From Spirochaetota bacterium (GTDB lineage Bacteria; Spirochaetota; JAGLSM01): a stretch of DNA of 12,797 nucleotides. The stretch covers positions 1 through 12,797 of the forward strand of contig JAGLSM010000016.1 in assembly GCA_023135745.1 (NCBI GenBank). The letters run 5' to 3'. The notes beneath the pieces were generated by a model. The model was given only the letters and a program-made list of their open reading frames with translations, had not been told where the DNA came from and searched no databases. Shown here one piece after another: positions 1-7,469 of this stretch. A program made the position numbers and the translations under genes. Numbering within the stretch: the first letter of the stretch is position 1; each line of letters opens with the position of its first letter.

Positions 1-194
1 CTTGATTATTTTTCATAAAGACATTGTCCTTTACGATTGGATTATGTAATACCTGATCAATAAGTTTCAACTGTTATCATTATTATTGAATAAAAAGAGA
101 ATTTCCATATGCTAAAAGGATTATTTTTTTTGAAAAATGCTTTGTTTTACGAAAAAATCAGCTAAACAGACTAGTCCATAAGAAGTAGTCCTGA
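1..194. other. Non-coding left edge downstream of the response regulator
   Basis: No convincing reading frame is visible here. The stretch is very AT-rich and lies 3' of the minus-strand response-regulator gene. Its right part holds that gene's candidate terminator (152-196). A run of T followed by GAAAAATGC at 125-140 recurs exactly near the other end of the window (12687-12702). Confidence 0.6.
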
Positions 195-196
195 TT
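152..196 (-). terminator. Candidate intrinsic terminator of the response-regulator gene
   Basis: Read on the minus strand, AATCAG (196-191) can pair with CTGATT (161-156). Inside it GACTA (190-186) can pair with TAGTC (173-169), separated by a small bulge. The outer stem runs directly into a T tract (complement of A152-157). The outer arm overlaps the stop codon of the gene. The interrupted stem makes this only moderately convincing. Confidence 0.45.
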
Positions 197-869
197 AATC
201 CGGCTTTATCATCCCGAATTTTAACGCGTATTGAACAAGTTCAGCAGCCTTATGAAGCCGGAGTTTCTGCATGATATTAGCCCTATGAGCCTTAACTGTT
301 TTATCAGAAATAAAAAGAAGGGAAGAAATTTCCTTATTGGACATCCCATTGGCAATGTACACGATTATTTCCCGCTCTCTGGGAGAAAGAATCGATGGGG
401 ATATTTCATTAGTTTGAGAATCTGATGAAGATCCTGTTTGAATATAACTATCTATTAATTTCTGTGAAATACTTGGGCTTAGATACACTTCTCCTCTTAA
501 AACTGAACGAATCGCCCATAAGAGATTCTCCCCCGCGTGATCTTTCAAGACATATCCCTTAACACCAATCTGCAATAATTTGTTAACATATTCCTCATCA
601 TCGTGCCGGGACAGAATAAGAATTTTTACATTTGGAACCTGATCCCTTAACTGCTCTGCTAATTCAATACCGCTCATTCGGGGCATTGAAATATCAACAA
701 CTGCAATATCCGGAATCAGTTCTTTTATTTTATTAAGAGCATTATATCCATCTCCGGATTCACCTACAACCTTATATTCATCTATAGTTTCCAGAATATA
801 ACGAAGTCCTTCTCTTAAAATAGCGTGATCATCAGCCAGAAATATTCTTGTTTTTTTTACATCAGACAT
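195..869 (-). CDS. NarL/FixJ-type response regulator (REC + LuxR HTH)
   Basis: This is a cytoplasmic DNA-binding response regulator of 224 residues, the usual family length. An N-terminal receiver domain (about 7-125) shows the acidic pair D13/D14, phospho-acceptor D59 in VVDISMP, switch residue S87 and conserved K109. A linker leads to a C-terminal LuxR/GerE helix-turn-helix (about 160-220) with the typical SPRE(R)E start, the NKEI turn and a TVKAH recognition helix. Its start codon lies inside the end of the histidine-kinase gene (8-base overlap), with AAAGG about 9 bases upstream, so the two are almost certainly translationally coupled and form one two-component system. The kinase has a HisKA_3 dimerisation region, the class that partners with NarL-type regulators. 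Target genes cannot be inferred from the sequence. Confidence 0.95.
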   Translation of the reverse strand: MSDVKKTRIFLADDHAILREGLRYILETIDEYKVVGESGDGYNALNKIKELIPDIAVVDISMPRMSGIELAEQLRDQVPNVKILILSRHDDEEYVNKLLQIGVKGYVLKDHAGENLLWAIRSVLRGEVYLSPSISQKLIDSYIQTGSSSDSQTNEISPSILSPREREIIVYIANGMSNKEISSLLFISDKTVKAHRANIMQKLRLHKAAELVQYALKFGMIKPD

Positions 870-2697
870 TCAGCGGCACCTTTATATTTATCATTGTTCC
901 TTCTCCGGGAGAAGTCTTTATATCAAATGATCCCTGCATACTCTTCACCCGTTCCTGAATATCTGACAAACCAAAAGAACCCGAAGGTCTTTTATCCTTA
1001 TCGTATTCAAACCCCAATCCATTATCAGTAACTTCCAAATCCAATAAGTTTCTCTCATCATTATTGTTAATTAATATTTTAACATAGTCCGCATGGGAGT
1101 GTTTAATAATATTAGAAGAAATTTCCTGGAGTATTCTATAGATATTTACTTCCGTCTCAGCAGAAAGCTGATTATTTATATCAAGTACTATCTCAGTTGT
1201 GACGCCCTTTGCTTCAAGGTACTGCTTGCAAAACCATCGCACAGCCGCCTCAAGACCTAAATCGGCAAGTACGGACGGAAAAATATTTGAATAGACTTCT
1301 CTTAACTCTTGACTTGCCTTATCAATAAATTCCAGTCCAACATCAAACCGCTCTTTATATTTTTCCATATCCTTTTCAAAAGTCTGAAAATTGAGTTTCG
1401 CGGCCAGAATAGTCTGTCCGATTCCATCATGAAGATCCTTGGCAATCCTCTGTCTCTCCTGCTCCCTGGACTGCCTTATACTCTCATTAAGATCCCTTAT
1501 CTCATTGGTTTTTCTCTGCTGTTCAGTAATATCCCTGATTATTACAATAGCACCTGTTACTTCATTCTCTTCTATAAACGGCAGTGCGAGACAATCATAG
1601 ACTTTATTACTTCCTTCATTGTTTTCTTCTTCCATAATCTTTCTATGATTACTGTCTGTTTTCATTGCCTTTCTACCTGGACACTCATTACAGAACCCAT
1701 CATACCGATTGAAAGCCTTATAACAAAATTGACCTGTCATATCATGGCTAGCTTCTAATGCCGCCTTATTAGCCCATATAACCTTCATTTCTCTGTCGAT
1801 ATGAATAACCATATCCGGAAGACTATCAAGAATTATACGGAATTTCTCCTCTTTTTCCCTTAACCGGCTTTCCATATACCTTCGATATGACATATCATGA
1901 AAAACTATATGAGTTCCCATGAAACTGTCTTTTTTATTGTAATTAGCGGCAATCCTTAATTCTCCATACACAGACTGACCGGCTTTTGTTAATAAAACAA
2001 GGGTAATAGAAAACCTGCCCTTTTCATTTACAGAATTTAATTTCTGCTGATAATCCTGTTTATTATCTTCAGAAATTAAATCTTCAATCCGTATATTCCC
2101 CATTTCTTCAACAGTATAACCAAGTATTTTTTCAACAACCGGATTTGTGTAAGTAAATAAACCTTCTTTATTTGTAATAAAAATCATGTTGCTTGAATTT
2201 TCCATGAAAATTCTGAATTTTTTTTCTGACTCTTCCATTAATTTAATATTTTTCCTGATCTCAATACCTGAACGGTATCTTGCTATACATGATGTTATAG
2301 CCAGGCTTTTTTCAAAAGATGAAAAATTTACATCGGTTTTTGTAAAAAAATAATCAAGACCGGCTTCATTCAGTAACTCCCTGGTTAATCTCTTTCCGGT
2401 TATTGCTATAATTGGAATATCCTTATTTATACTTTTAATAGAGCGGATAAAATCATAGCCGTCTTCCTCATTAGGAATGGAGATATCAGTTAAAACGATA
2501 TCAAATAAATTTTCATGAAATATCTTAATCGCGGCACCCTTGTTCAAGGCAGTATCAACCTCAAATCCAAGAGATATGAGATCTCTTTTAAAACTCTCAA
2601 GTATAATAGCTTCATCCTCTACAAGGAGTATTCTACCCTTAGAGAAATCAGAAGCATCCTTAGAACTGTTAACGTTCAAATTTTCCGGTTTTTTCAT
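862..2697 (-). CDS. Hybrid-type sensor histidine kinase, REC-PAS-PAS-HisKA_3-HATPase
   Basis: This is a soluble sensor kinase of about 611-614 residues with no membrane segment. Numbering is from the longest frame (start 2706). The domains in order are a receiver (24-140; D31, phospho-acceptor D74, T103, K123), PAS1 (about 160-275), PAS2 (about 285-395) with cysteines C328, C339 and C342, HisKA_3 around REQERQRIAKDLHDG with phospho-acceptor H426, and HATPase_c with N532, the DNGLG box at 561-565 and a glycine-rich FGL segment near 578. The N-terminal receiver suggests that an upstream kinase can feed into this protein; PAS2 may sense redox state, metal or a ligand. It overlaps the downstream regulator by 8 bases. 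Two in-frame ATGs (2706 and 2697) exist and neither has a Shine-Dalgarno sequence. I chose 2697 because a TATAAT hexamer overlaps the first ATG. The choice of start is uncertain, the function is not. Confidence 0.93.
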   Translation of the reverse strand: MKKPENLNVNSSKDASDFSKGRILLVEDEAIILESFKRDLISLGFEVDTALNKGAAIKIFHENLFDIVLTDISIPNEEDGYDFIRSIKSINKDIPIIAITGKRLTRELLNEAGLDYFFTKTDVNFSSFEKSLAITSCIARYRSGIEIRKNIKLMEESEKKFRIFMENSSNMIFITNKEGLFTYTNPVVEKILGYTVEEMGNIRIEDLISEDNKQDYQQKLNSVNEKGRFSITLVLLTKAGQSVYGELRIAANYNKKDSFMGTHIVFHDMSYRRYMESRLREKEEKFRIILDSLPDMVIHIDREMKVIWANKAALEASHDMTGQFCYKAFNRYDGFCNECPGRKAMKTDSNHRKIMEEENNEGSNKVYDCLALPFIEENEVTGAIVIIRDITEQQRKTNEIRDLNESIRQSREQERQRIAKDLHDGIGQTILAAKLNFQTFEKDMEKYKERFDVGLEFIDKASQELREVYSNIFPSVLADLGLEAAVRWFCKQYLEAKGVTTEIVLDINNQLSAETEVNIYRILQEISSNIIKHSHADYVKILINNNDERNLLDLEVTDNGLGFEYDKDKRPSGSFGLSDIQERVKSMQGSFDIKTSPGEGTMINIKVPLNV

Positions 2698-2704
2698 TGA
2701 ATCC

Positions 2705-2734
2705 ATTATAAAAGAAAAGTTAAGGTATTAGCAA
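2705..2734 (-). promoter_or_regulatory. Candidate promoter of the kinase-regulator operon
   Basis: On the minus strand, TTGCTA (2734-2729) is followed after 18 bases by a perfect TATAAT (2710-2705). The TATAAT overlaps the first possible ATG of the kinase (2706). Transcription from it would begin near 2698, next to the second ATG (2697), giving a leaderless or almost leaderless mRNA. The -35 match is partial, so this remains a candidate. Confidence 0.4.
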
Positions 2735-2762
2735 GAAATTTCAGCCAAAGTGTTTAGTTTGA

Positions 2763-2812
2763 AGGATAGAACACTGATTTGATGGATTAAACGGATCTTC
2801 GCTGATTTTTTT
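2763..2812 (+). repeat. Repeat arm A (inverted relative at 2966-3015)
   Basis: The arm contains AGGATAGAACAC, ACACTGAT and ACGGATCTT. The reverse complement of 2966-3015 contains the same words in the same order (ATAGAAC, ACACTGAT, ACGGATCTT), with an extra insertion of several bases. Similar words turn up as dispersed intergenic repeats in many environmental genomes; that comparison is from memory. Confidence 0.55.
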
Positions 2813-2965
2813 ATTTTGAAAGATATGGTTTGAATTCAGATTCTTTTCCAAAATTGAATAACAATCCTACTTTTAGATAATTTAGAAGTTGTAGTTTATG
2901 TTCTTCTCTTAGAAATTATAGAGTTTTTATTTCTAAAATAATTTCAAACTCTTTGTTTCACCTTA

Positions 2966-3015
2966 TAAAAAAAGATCCGTGAAAATCAGCCGCATCAGTG
3001 TCATCCACGTTCTAT
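2966..3015 (-). repeat. Repeat arm B, inverted relative of arm A
   Basis: On the minus strand this reads ATAGAACGTGG, GACACTGATG and then CACGGATC followed by a T run, matching arm A imperfectly. Together with 2763-2812 it brackets about 150 bases of very AT-rich sequence. Confidence 0.55.
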
Positions 3016-3024
3016 AAACCAATT

Positions 3025-3045
3025 AGGATAGAACACCGGTTTGAC
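3025..3045 (+). repeat. Partial direct copy of repeat arm A
   Basis: AGGATAGAACAC at 3025-3036 repeats exactly the first 12 bases of arm A (2763-2774), and the 21-base match has 18 identities. It is just upstream of the promoter of the chemotaxis-like gene. Confidence 0.6.
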
Positions 3046-3075
3046 AAATGAATATGTCTTATCATTTCATTTTTA

Positions 3076-3104
3076 TTGACATAAATCATCATTTCAAATA
3101 TAGT
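3076..3104 (+). promoter_or_regulatory. Near-consensus sigma-70 promoter
   Basis: A perfect -35 TTGACA (3076-3081) is followed after exactly 17 bases by TATAGT (3099-3104). Transcription would start near 3111, giving a leader of roughly 55 bases before the start at 3166. This is the best promoter match in the window, and it implies constitutive or housekeeping expression of the gene behind it. Confidence 0.8.
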
Positions 3105-3165
3105 TGATATCGTGAACTGCCGACCATGACATCCGGTAGAACATATTAAGAAAGGTTTGGACTTG

Positions 3166-4923
3166 ATGAATAAGAAAATAAAACAATACTTCCAGATTAT
3201 AAGTTCCAGTTATAATAATTTCCCTGATTTTTTTTCAGATATTGACAGACAATTCAACCCTCTTGCTATTAGAATTCAGGAATTATTTAAAGAAGCCCAT
3301 GCTATAATGACTGAAGCACAAAACATTGTTTCAGCTATCAGCAGTGTTTCCATGCAGACATCACTGGATAATCTTGGGGAAATTTCAGGGATAATGCTGA
3401 AAGAAATAAAAAATTTCGATATGGATCATGAAAAAATGTCATCAATGTTTTCAATCCAGATTTCACAATTCACAATACTTAACCGCGCGTCTGTACAATT
3501 AAAGCGGGTAGTATACCCTCTGAGAAACATTCGTGTCAGTATAATGATGGAAAACGCCAGAACGGAAAACACCAGCACTGAAATCGATTCTCTCACAAAC
3601 GAAATACAAATTCTTACTAACAACATCCTGGACAATTCAAACAATATTTCTGACAAAACTGATATGCTTATAAACATGGTAAAAAAAAATGTTCTTTCCG
3701 ATATAAATACAAATAAAGAATCAGATACAGGATTAAAAAAAGCCCTGGAAGAGACACTTCCTCATCTGGACTTCCTGAAAGAAAATACACAAAACTTTAC
3801 CGATTCCACCATTTCTTTTACTGAAAGTATAAAAAAACTTTTCACCTCAACAAAAGAAATTGTTATTTCAATACAGTTTCATGATATTATCAGACAAAAA
3901 ATGGAACATATAAGAGATGCTTTTGAAGATATTTTAAAACTAAAAGATCAAAAACTAAAAAAGAAAGACTTGAAAAATAAATTATATCATATAACCGGAA
4001 TCCAGCTTCAAATACTCTATAGTTTAAGAAATGAACTTACTTATTCTCTGGAAAAATTAAAGCAAAACCTTGGTATTATTGAAAATATCCTAAAAGTAAT
4101 AAAAAAAACTGTCGATACAATTTCGAATATCTCATTCGGCTCCGGAACATCTTTCCTGCAGAAAATTGAAAATGGAATGAAAAGAATTTCAGATGAGGTA
4201 TCAATAAGAGCAGATGATAATAAAAACTTAACAAAAACAGTTAACACAATACTGGAATCAGTAATCACTCTAAAGAATTTTTTATCCAAAGTAGCAACCA
4301 TTGCTGATGTTATAAAAATGATATCTTTTAACGCTCGTTTTGCGGTGCAGCGTCTGGGAGAAGGTCAGCATTCTCTACACGGACTATCAGCTGAAGTACA
4401 GGAACAGGCGGAAATTACAAAAGATCATACCGAGCATCTTGGAAATATCCTCAAAGGGATAACAGAGACAGCCCAGGATCTGCAGGATAATGTTGAAAAG
4501 GATATGGAACGGATTACAGACAAATCAGACAAACTAATAGATCATACAAAAAAAGTACTTGAAAGTATATCGAAAATTGTAGAATCAGAACTCAATAAAT
4601 TAAACATAATGTGCAATTTCTGTGATATTATATTTCATGACATTTCAAATGACATCTCAAGAATTTCTCCGGCAACAGCCGGTGTAACATTTATTGAAAA
4701 AATGATAAGTGAACTTGAAAAACTTCCTAAAATAAAAAAAGAATTACAGATCAATCATGATAAAAAAGATAATGATTTTAATGATAAAGAACTCAGAAAA
4801 AGATATACAATGCAGCATGAGCGTGACATTCACGATAAATTCATACAAAAACAACAAAATGAAAGCATTTTAAAACAAAATTTCCTGAAAAATAAATTCG
4901 GTGATAATGTAGATCTATTTTAA
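3166..4923 (+). CDS. Soluble methyl-accepting-chemotaxis-like coiled-coil protein
   Basis: This is a cytoplasmic, highly helical protein of about 585 residues with no signal peptide or membrane segment. Numbering is from the TTG at 3157. Residues about 375-450 resemble the signalling hairpin of chemoreceptors (ISFNARFAVQRLGEG, then LSAEVQEQA), and an earlier stretch at 108-175 (LRNIRVSIMMENAR) looks like a diverged copy. A signature IQFHDIIRQKMEHI at 239-252 is echoed by CDIIFHDISNDI at 489-500, so the protein appears to be two tandem halves. The C-terminus is charged and ends in DNVDLF. I infer a soluble receptor-like or scaffold protein for chemotaxis arrays or a related pathway; no CheA, CheW or CheR gene is nearby. 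The AAGAAAGG Shine-Dalgarno (3148-3155) sits one base from TTG 3157 but ten from ATG 3166, so I chose 3166. Confidence 0.8.
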   Translation: MNKKIKQYFQIISSSYNNFPDFFSDIDRQFNPLAIRIQELFKEAHAIMTEAQNIVSAISSVSMQTSLDNLGEISGIMLKEIKNFDMDHEKMSSMFSIQISQFTILNRASVQLKRVVYPLRNIRVSIMMENARTENTSTEIDSLTNEIQILTNNILDNSNNISDKTDMLINMVKKNVLSDINTNKESDTGLKKALEETLPHLDFLKENTQNFTDSTISFTESIKKLFTSTKEIVISIQFHDIIRQKMEHIRDAFEDILKLKDQKLKKKDLKNKLYHITGIQLQILYSLRNELTYSLEKLKQNLGIIENILKVIKKTVDTISNISFGSGTSFLQKIENGMKRISDEVSIRADDNKNLTKTVNTILESVITLKNFLSKVATIADVIKMISFNARFAVQRLGEGQHSLHGLSAEVQEQAEITKDHTEHLGNILKGITETAQDLQDNVEKDMERITDKSDKLIDHTKKVLESISKIVESELNKLNIMCNFCDIIFHDISNDISRISPATAGVTFIEKMISELEKLPKIKKELQINHDKKDNDFNDKELRKRYTMQHERDIHDKFIQKQQNESILKQNFLKNKFGDNVDLF

Positions 4924-4930
4924 AAATACT

Positions 4931-4982
4931 AAAAAAACAATTCCGGTCATTTAAACTCTAAAAAGAATTCAACGACCGGAAT
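4931..4982 (-). terminator. Intrinsic terminator of the small outer-membrane protein gene
   Basis: ATTCCGGTC (4940-4948) and GACCGGAAT (4974-4982) are perfect 9-bp inverted arms with a 25-base loop. Read on the minus strand, the stem is followed by TGTTTTTTT, fitting Rho-independent termination of the minus-strand gene ending at 5010. It sits between convergent genes and may also slow plus-strand transcription, but there is no T tract in that direction. Confidence 0.75.
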
Positions 4983-5009
4983 GATTGGTACTCTTTTCCA
5001 AACCTTGAG

Positions 5010-5552
5010 TTAGAATATGTAAGCTGAAAGTCCCATACTTAACTGAAGAGTATGTCCACTGGTTGATACAGATGATCCGTCAGGAGTTACTTTTTCAAGG
5101 TAGTACAAAGCAGCAACATTAAGTGAGATATGCTCATTTAAAAACATCTTAACGCCTGCACCAAAAATAATATCCATCAAAGAATTATCGCTTGTGTCGC
5201 TTCCAAATGAAATTCCTGATGATACATAAGGCACAGCAACTTTACCTTTTTCTGCGCCAAAATGATAGGAAAGACCAATTCCAAATAGCAAAGAATCAAT
5301 ACTAACGCCGCCCTGTGATGCTGTCTGAATAGCCATAGCAACTTCCGCCTCTAATCCTTTAACAAGCATATAACTTAAGCTGGGTGCTAAAGTAAAAGCA
5401 GTATAGGTTATATTTGAATATAAATCCCCTCCACTGCTGGAAAAAAGAATTGCCCCGCCAACTCCAACAGAACCTTGATCAAGTGCAAATTCAGCACCCA
5501 AAGCAGCTGTTGATAGAACTAATAACATAACCAGAATTAAAATTTTCTTCAT
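5010..5552 (-). CDS. Small outer-membrane beta-barrel protein
   Basis: This 180-residue exported protein has a clear signal peptide (KK, hydrophobic ILILVMLLVLS, cleavage near ALGA at about residue 20). The mature part alternates short amphipathic strands rich in Gly, Ser and aromatic residues (for example GVGGAIL, GIGLSYHFG, ISLNVAALYYL), and it ends in Phe (LSAYIF), the usual C-terminal signal for barrel assembly. It resembles the general OmpA/OmpX-like or 'outer membrane protein beta-barrel' group of about eight strands; I cannot assign a specific family. GGAGG (5561-5565) lies 8 bases before the ATG. It is the last gene of the minus-strand series, 99 bases after the larger barrel, and is followed by a terminator. 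It may have its own promoter in that gap, but I see no good match. Confidence 0.85.
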   Translation of the reverse strand: MKKILILVMLLVLSTAALGAEFALDQGSVGVGGAILFSSSGGDLYSNITYTAFTLAPSLSYMLVKGLEAEVAMAIQTASQGGVSIDSLLFGIGLSYHFGAEKGKVAVPYVSSGISFGSDTSDNSLMDIIFGAGVKMFLNEHISLNVAALYYLEKVTPDGSSVSTSGHTLQLSMGLSAYIF

Positions 5553-5651
5553 TTTAAATTCCTCCGTTTTAATTTGTACAATCTAAAACGTATTAGGAAT
5601 GAAAAGGGGAACAAAAATGTGATTTTTTTTTAACGATCCAATAAAAAAGTT

Positions 5652-6764
5652 CTAAAACCATATCCTTGTACCGGCACCAACAATCAGAGCTGTTGTATGG
5701 CTTTTATAGCTGTTAGAATCCATAATCTTATATTTACCGTTTATATAAACTTCGGCCTTTTCAGAAAGATGCAGCTTAAGATCAAGTGATACAGAAAAAA
5801 ACCTGTCTATTTCCGTAGTAGCAGGGATATACATATCTAATGAATTCATAGCCGGCTTACTGTCATATTTTTTATCTGAATATTCAAGTCCCATATTAAC
5901 TTTAAAAATATCAAAGTCCTTTGAAACTTCAAATCTTACCCCGTAATGCCCATATGAATAATAATTATCAAGGATCTCCTCATCACCGTCAAGTACAAGA
6001 AGAGTTTCATTAGGACCATAAAAATAAAAATTACCGTTGCTCTTCAATAATTCATAAAACCCGGACAATTTTATAAAAAATCCCGGGTTAAAAAAATATT
6101 TTACACCAACCTCAAAACCCGTCAGATTATCAACAAAGGCTGTATCCGTAGCCTTTGCATCTTGATCTATCATATAACGTTCTGAATATCCGGTGTAAGC
6201 GTATAAAGCTTTAAAATTAATTGTAGTAAACAGGGAAAGATCCAGACTGAAAAGAAAACTAAAACGGTGAGTTAAACTGTCCAGATTATACTCCTGAAAA
6301 AAACTCTTTGAAAGTGCATAGGCAAAATATATACTACTCTTGTCAAAATCATACCTGTATTGAGTAAAAAATGATCCAATCAAATGCGAATAGGCAGGAT
6401 TGTCTGCGACATTTCCTGTAGTAAATGATGAATAATAATCATACAAAATAGTCCCGGAAATATCGAGGATGGAATCAGTAAATTTGAAGCGGTTTTTTAC
6501 AAAACCTGAAAGAACATAGTTACTTTCAGTATCATTTTTAAGATAATTTTCAGCAATTGTATTCACAGACCACCAGAAAATGGAAGTCTTTGATAAACTT
6601 TTTTTCGTTATAATTAATGATAACTTATTAACAGCATCACTAACCTCCGTATAATCAGAAAAAATATTATCATTTAGAGTTATATTTTCATCTATTAAAA
6701 CGTTAACAGGCATGACCGGAAAGGTAAACATCAGCAGTACAAAAACCATGATAACTTTCTTCAT
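5652..6764 (-). CDS. Predicted outer-membrane beta-barrel protein
   Basis: A 370-residue exported protein of no family I recognise. It has a signal peptide (MKKVIMVFVLLMFTF), then repeated amphipathic strands heavy in Tyr/Phe (for example GTILYDYYSSF, YRYDFDKSSIYFAYALS, VGVKYFFNPGFFIKLSGFYELL), typical of a porin-like barrel of about 14-16 strands. It ends in aromatic Phe (GTRIWF) and contains no cysteine. The start is set at 6764: GGAG (6774-6771) lies 6 bases before this ATG and overlaps the upstream ATG (6776), and the shorter form begins with a normal signal peptide. The gene follows the basic exported protein after 26 bases, so it is probably in the operon led by the ECF sigma factor. 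An alternative role as a surface-exposed or channel protein cannot be separated from the sequence. Confidence 0.82.
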   Translation of the reverse strand: MKKVIMVFVLLMFTFPVMPVNVLIDENITLNDNIFSDYTEVSDAVNKLSLIITKKSLSKTSIFWWSVNTIAENYLKNDTESNYVLSGFVKNRFKFTDSILDISGTILYDYYSSFTTGNVADNPAYSHLIGSFFTQYRYDFDKSSIYFAYALSKSFFQEYNLDSLTHRFSFLFSLDLSLFTTINFKALYAYTGYSERYMIDQDAKATDTAFVDNLTGFEVGVKYFFNPGFFIKLSGFYELLKSNGNFYFYGPNETLLVLDGDEEILDNYYSYGHYGVRFEVSKDFDIFKVNMGLEYSDKKYDSKPAMNSLDMYIPATTEIDRFFSVSLDLKLHLSEKAEVYINGKYKIMDSNSYKSHTTALIVGAGTRIWF

Positions 6765-6790
6765 TTTTATCTCCATTCATTATGTATAAA

Positions 6791-7462
6791 TCAAAATAGT
6801 CTGCTCTCATTTAGAACATTCATTATACGCCGATGACTTTTATTTGACTTAATACCTTTCAAAACAATACTGACAGCCTTCCTTCTTTTAATTTTAATAT
6901 CACGGCTGTGCAGAAGAAGTCTCTTAATACTCTCAATACGGCCTTTATCAATATCATTCTTAATAATTATTACGGCCAAGGGCAGAACTTCAAATTCCTT
7001 CCATCCCGCCTTCTTCATATACAGGAGAAAGTATCCGGCTCTTGCCAGAAAAATCCGGCTTTTATTTTTTCTATAATTCTTTACTAAAATATGAAGCATA
7101 CCCGGTTTAAGTTTAAGGTACAAGAAATTAATGATTAAAACACGGATATCTCTGCAATCACAATCTGTTCCATGCAGAAGGCTTTTTGCTTTTATTTGAA
7201 TCTGATATTCTTTTTGAAGAACACGGAGAATTATCCGGCAAGAAGCATTGCGCAGCATTCCCTCTCTTATTCTATCGTAAAACCTTTGTTTGATAAAACC
7301 TGATCTTTGCGCCCAATTAATTAATTTTTTTATACGCTGCAATACAATTTTACTGCCGCAGTAAGTTTCCAGTTTTTTTACAAGAGCGCGGGAAGCAAAA
7401 AGAGTCCCGGAAACAAACAAAAATAAAAAAATAAGAGTCAGCGCTTTTTTTGAATTTTTCAT
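6791..7462 (-). CDS. Basic exported protein of unknown function
   Basis: I do not recognise this 223-residue protein. It begins with a signal peptide (KNSKK, then LTLIFLFLFVSGTLFA, cleavage near residue 23). The mature chain is strongly basic and predicted helical, with many Lys/Arg-Ile/Leu stretches and four cysteines (C35, C75, and C101/C103 in a CDC motif) that could form disulfides outside the cytoplasm. A central hydrophobic stretch (about 104-128) is too interrupted by charge to be a clear membrane span. It starts 7 bases after the stop of the anti-sigma-like gene with no evident Shine-Dalgarno, so it is probably translated by coupling. By context it belongs to the sigma/anti-sigma operon. 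It resembles the exported protein at 8709-9308 in size, basicity and position near the sigma gene, though I can show no residue-level homology. Confidence 0.75.
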   Translation of the reverse strand: MKNSKKALTLIFLFLFVSGTLFASRALVKKLETYCGSKIVLQRIKKLINWAQRSGFIKQRFYDRIREGMLRNASCRIILRVLQKEYQIQIKAKSLLHGTDCDCRDIRVLIINFLYLKLKPGMLHILVKNYRKNKSRIFLARAGYFLLYMKKAGWKEFEVLPLAVIIIKNDIDKGRIESIKRLLLHSRDIKIKRRKAVSIVLKGIKSNKSHRRIMNVLNESRLF

Positions 7463-7469
7463 AATTTTA

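Larger units (their letters stand above)
2707..3075. other. Intergenic region with degenerate inverted and direct repeats
   Basis: No gene is apparent between the divergent kinase and chemotaxis-like genes. The stretch holds a repeat arm at about 2763-2812, an inverted relative at about 2966-3015 and a partial direct copy of the first arm at 3025-3045. A small hairpin also lies between the arms (TTAGAAAT at 2909-2916 with ATTTCTAA at 2929-2936). It looks like the remains of a non-coding repeat element. Confidence 0.6.

Noticed and set aside
1309..1758. Plus-strand frame of 149 codons opposite the histidine kinase
   Set aside because: It is fully antisense to the well-supported kinase domains; its composition is the shadow of the kinase coding strand and it has no ribosome site.
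3041..3069. A second TTGACA upstream of the chemotaxis-like gene as an alternative promoter
   Set aside because: The hexamer 17 bases downstream is ATTTCA, a poor -10, whereas TTGACA at 3076 has a good partner.
5553..5651. ECF-type promoter in the gap before the small outer-membrane protein
   Set aside because: GAACTT and CGTTAA are present on the minus strand but only 11 bases apart, too close for an ECF promoter.
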